Positions 6,164-7,184 of a stretch of DNA of 7,184 nt are shown here, piece after piece. The notes under the pieces were generated by a model. The model had not been told where the DNA came from and made no database searches. It saw only the letters and a program-made list of their open reading frames with translations. Origin of the DNA: an uncultured Gammaproteobacteria bacterium (GTDB taxonomy: Bacteria; Pseudomonadota; Gammaproteobacteria; Nitrosococcales; Methylophagaceae); the NCBI GenBank assembly GCA_913058195.1, contig CAJXPP010000112.1:1-7184 (forward strand), in the 5' to 3' direction. The position numbers and the translations under genes are program-made. Position 1 is the first letter of the stretch, and every line of letters starts with the position of its first letter.

Positions 6164-6628
6164 ATGGCTAAGAAACTTGCCATCATTGCCAGTAAAGGCA
6201 CCTTAGACGGTGCTTACCCTCCATTCTTGCTAGCTTCCACTGCAGTGGCGCTTGGTTTTGAAGTGAAAATATTCTTCACCTTTTATGGCCTACAGTTACT
6301 TAATAAAGACCTCAATCTAAAAGTATCACCACTCGGCAACCCTGCAATGCCAATGCCTGTACCTGTTCCAAGTTTTATTCAAATAATCCCAGGACTTGAA
6401 TGGTTTGCAACATGGATGATGAAACGAAAAATAAAGCAGAAAGGCGTCGCCAGTGTGGAAGAGCTGCGTGATATCTGCATAGAAACAGGCGTTGATCTGA
6501 TCGCTTGCCAAATGACCGTTGATCTATTTGATTTTAATAAAGAAGATTTTATTGAAGGCATTAGCTCCGGGGGTGCAGCAACTTATCTTGAATTTGCTGG
6601 CGAAGCGGACGTATCACTTTATATTTAG
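6164..6628 (+). CDS. DsrE-family (DsrE/F/H-like, DsrE2/DsrE3 group) sulfurtransferase
   Basis: A 154-residue protein of the DsrE/DsrF/DrsH-like family. The N-terminal KGTLDGAYPPFLLASTAVAL and VKIFFTFYGLQLL, and the later IACQMTVDLF with Cys115, are characteristic. Cys115 is the likely persulfide-carrying residue; Cys105 is a second nearby thiol. A Met/Pro-rich loop (about 58-70) and a Trp/Met segment (about 76-88) fit the DsrE2/DsrE3 type. Relatives in sulfur-oxidising prokaryotes accept or donate sulfur with TusA and are encoded beside it, as here. An AGGGG inside the end of tusA is its ribosome binding site. The hdr or dsr partners are not in the window. No convincing terminator follows the TAG. 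The subgroup assignment is from memory and less certain than the family. Confidence 0.88.
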   Translation: MAKKLAIIASKGTLDGAYPPFLLASTAVALGFEVKIFFTFYGLQLLNKDLNLKVSPLGNPAMPMPVPVPSFIQIIPGLEWFATWMMKRKIKQKGVASVEELRDICIETGVDLIACQMTVDLFDFNKEDFIEGISSGGAATYLEFAGEADVSLYI

Positions 6629-6645
6629 GCTATAGAAGAACTATA

Positions 6646-6725
6646 TGGTGCTTCTGCTACGATTCGAACGCATGACCTTCCCCTCTTTGAAAATGGAATA
6701 ACCTATTCAGCTGAGCTACGAGGTA
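6646..6725 (-). pseudogene. Degenerate tRNA-like element (decayed tRNA or tRNA-derived remnant)
   Basis: On the minus strand this stretch has a tRNA layout: TA-GCTCAGCTG like the start of a D arm, a T arm with TTCGAAT (6662-6668) and four of five stem pairs, and an encoded 3' CCA (6646-6648) after discriminator A. The acceptor strands (TACCTCG and CAGAAGC) do not pair and the D stem is poor. The anticodon arm is ambiguous: UUCC/GGAA would enclose about 13 bases. Total length is about four bases too long. It is therefore not a normal functional tRNA. It may be a pseudogene, a remnant of tRNA-targeted integration, or an unusual tRNA-like RNA. Anticodon identity cannot be assigned. Confidence 0.5.
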
Positions 6726-6794
6726 TTGCTCCAACTCTATATACATCACAATAAACCACTTAAACGATAATAGAATGGCAACTCACATACCAAT

Positions 6795-6827
6795 AAAAAG
6801 CCGTAGCGAACTCAATCACTACGGCTT
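6795..6827 (-). terminator. Intrinsic terminator of the PEP-CTERM gene
   Basis: AAGCCGTAG (6798-6806) pairs perfectly with CTACGGCTT (6819-6827), a 9-bp stem with a 12-base loop. Read leftward, the stem is followed by a U tract (TTTTT then ATTG). It lies 26 bases after the stop of the leftward gene. It may also stop rightward transcripts. Confidence 0.8.
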
Positions 6828-6853
6828 CGTACTTTGAACTAGTTACTTAAAAT

Positions 6854-7135
6854 TTAAACGGCTAATTTTTTAGCCTTACGACGTAATCCCATAAATCCTA
6901 GCACTGCTGGTCCGAACAGGAATGCTGCTGCGGGGATTGGAACTGCTGAAGTGGGTGGAGGCAAAGTGACAACAACACTGCTTTGATTATTATCTAGAGT
7001 CCATTGAGTAAGCGCGATATTTGTTGTTGCAAACGTATGCGCTCCTGCAGTTAAACCTGAAACAGTCACTGTGAGCCAGTCATTATAGCTTCCTATAGAA
7101 GTAAGTACAGAAGTGCCATCCCAAGAATAATACGT
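6854..7135 (-). CDS. PEP-CTERM (VPLPA-type) sorted protein, C-terminal fragment
   Basis: Only the last 93 residues are present; the N-terminus lies beyond the contig end. A beta-rich part (VTVSGLTAGAHTF) is followed by a Pro-rich linker and the tripartite tail VPIPAAAFLFGPAVLGF, then GLRRKAKK: motif, hydrophobic helix, basic end. This matches the VPLPA variant of PEP-CTERM sorting signals. In known systems the tail is processed by an exosortase (EpsH-like) at the inner membrane, and the protein goes to the surface or the exopolysaccharide matrix. The passenger fragment, with Trp and aromatic residues in a short beta module, is not recognisable. The apparent start MYKRQ comes from adapter sequence (7136-7150) and must not be kept. 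No exosortase gene lies in the window. Confidence 0.85.
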   Translation of the reverse strand, partial: TYYSWDGTSVLTSIGSYNDWLTVTVSGLTAGAHTFATTNIALTQWTLDNNQSSVVVTLPPPTSAVPIPAAAFLFGPAVLGFMGLRRKAKKLAV

Positions 7136-7184
7136 CTGTCTCTTATACACATCTGACGCTGCCGACGATCTACTCTGTGTAGAT
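7136..7184 (-). other. Illumina Nextera adapter contamination (right end)
   Basis: Bases 7136-7168 are the reverse complement of the read-1 transposase adapter. Bases 7169-7176 (TCTACTCT) are the same i5 index as at the left end, and GTGTAGAT (7177-7184) is the start of the reverse-complemented P5 sequence. This is library sequence, not genome. Confidence 0.98.

Noticed and set aside
6326..6561. Two minus-strand open frames (6326-6511 and 6379-6561)
   Set aside because: Both lie inside the well-supported dsrE-like gene on the opposite strand and overlap each other.
6631..6645. TATAG-AAGAA-CTATA hairpin as terminator of tusA-dsrE
   Set aside because: Only five A/U-rich pairs (one G-C) and no U tract.
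6646..6725. Functional tRNA gene
   Set aside because: Acceptor strands do not pair, the D stem is poor and the anticodon cannot be placed, so it is listed as a degenerate element instead.
42..7135. CRISPR array, insertion sequence or phage module
   Set aside because: I see no regularly spaced repeats, transposase, integrase or phage-like gene in the window.

Overview
The window looks like an assembled contig from an AT-rich gammaproteobacterium. Candidate lifestyles are an aquatic methylotroph or a sulfur-handling heterotroph. I base this on PqqA, a MoxYX-like two-component pair, Sox/TusA/DsrE sulfur carriers, a BepA-type protease divergent from tusA, and a VPxPA-type PEP-CTERM protein. I cannot name a genus. 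Both ends (1-41 and 7136-7184) are Illumina Nextera adapter with an i5 index and part of P5. The biological sequence is therefore 42-7135, and the genes at both ends are cut. An apparent protein start reading MYKRQ at each end is adapter translation.

Layout: (1) 42-923 (+) is a 5'-truncated glucose-6-phosphate 1-epimerase (YeaD-like mutarotase). (2) 954-993 is a very strong hairpin terminator shared by convergent genes. (3) 1012-1083 (-) is a 23-residue pqqA, easily missed because of its size, with its own strong ribosome binding site and a structured upstream region. (4) 1217-5820 (-) is a tightly overlapping five-gene run: BepA-like M48 protease, SoxY, SoxZ, a membrane histidine kinase, and a NarL/LuxR-type response regulator. 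It reads toward pqqA. (5) 5821-5926 is a divergent promoter region. (6) 5927-6628 (+) is a tusA-dsrE pair. (7) 6629-6853 holds a degenerate tRNA-like element and the terminator of the next gene. (8) 6854-7135 (-) is the C-terminal part of a PEP-CTERM (VPLPA-type) surface protein.

How the genes may work together: the two-component pair resembles regulators of PQQ-dependent methanol or alcohol oxidation and lies directly before an isolated pqqA, so control of PQQ supply is a reasonable inference. The same transcript carries a periplasmic SoxYZ carrier with no other sox gene in view. Across the divergent promoter lie two cytoplasmic sulfur-relay proteins, TusA and DsrE. The most unusual feature of the window is this physical coupling of a sulfur carrier, a signalling pair and an orphan PQQ precursor gene. 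Nothing here proves a functional link.
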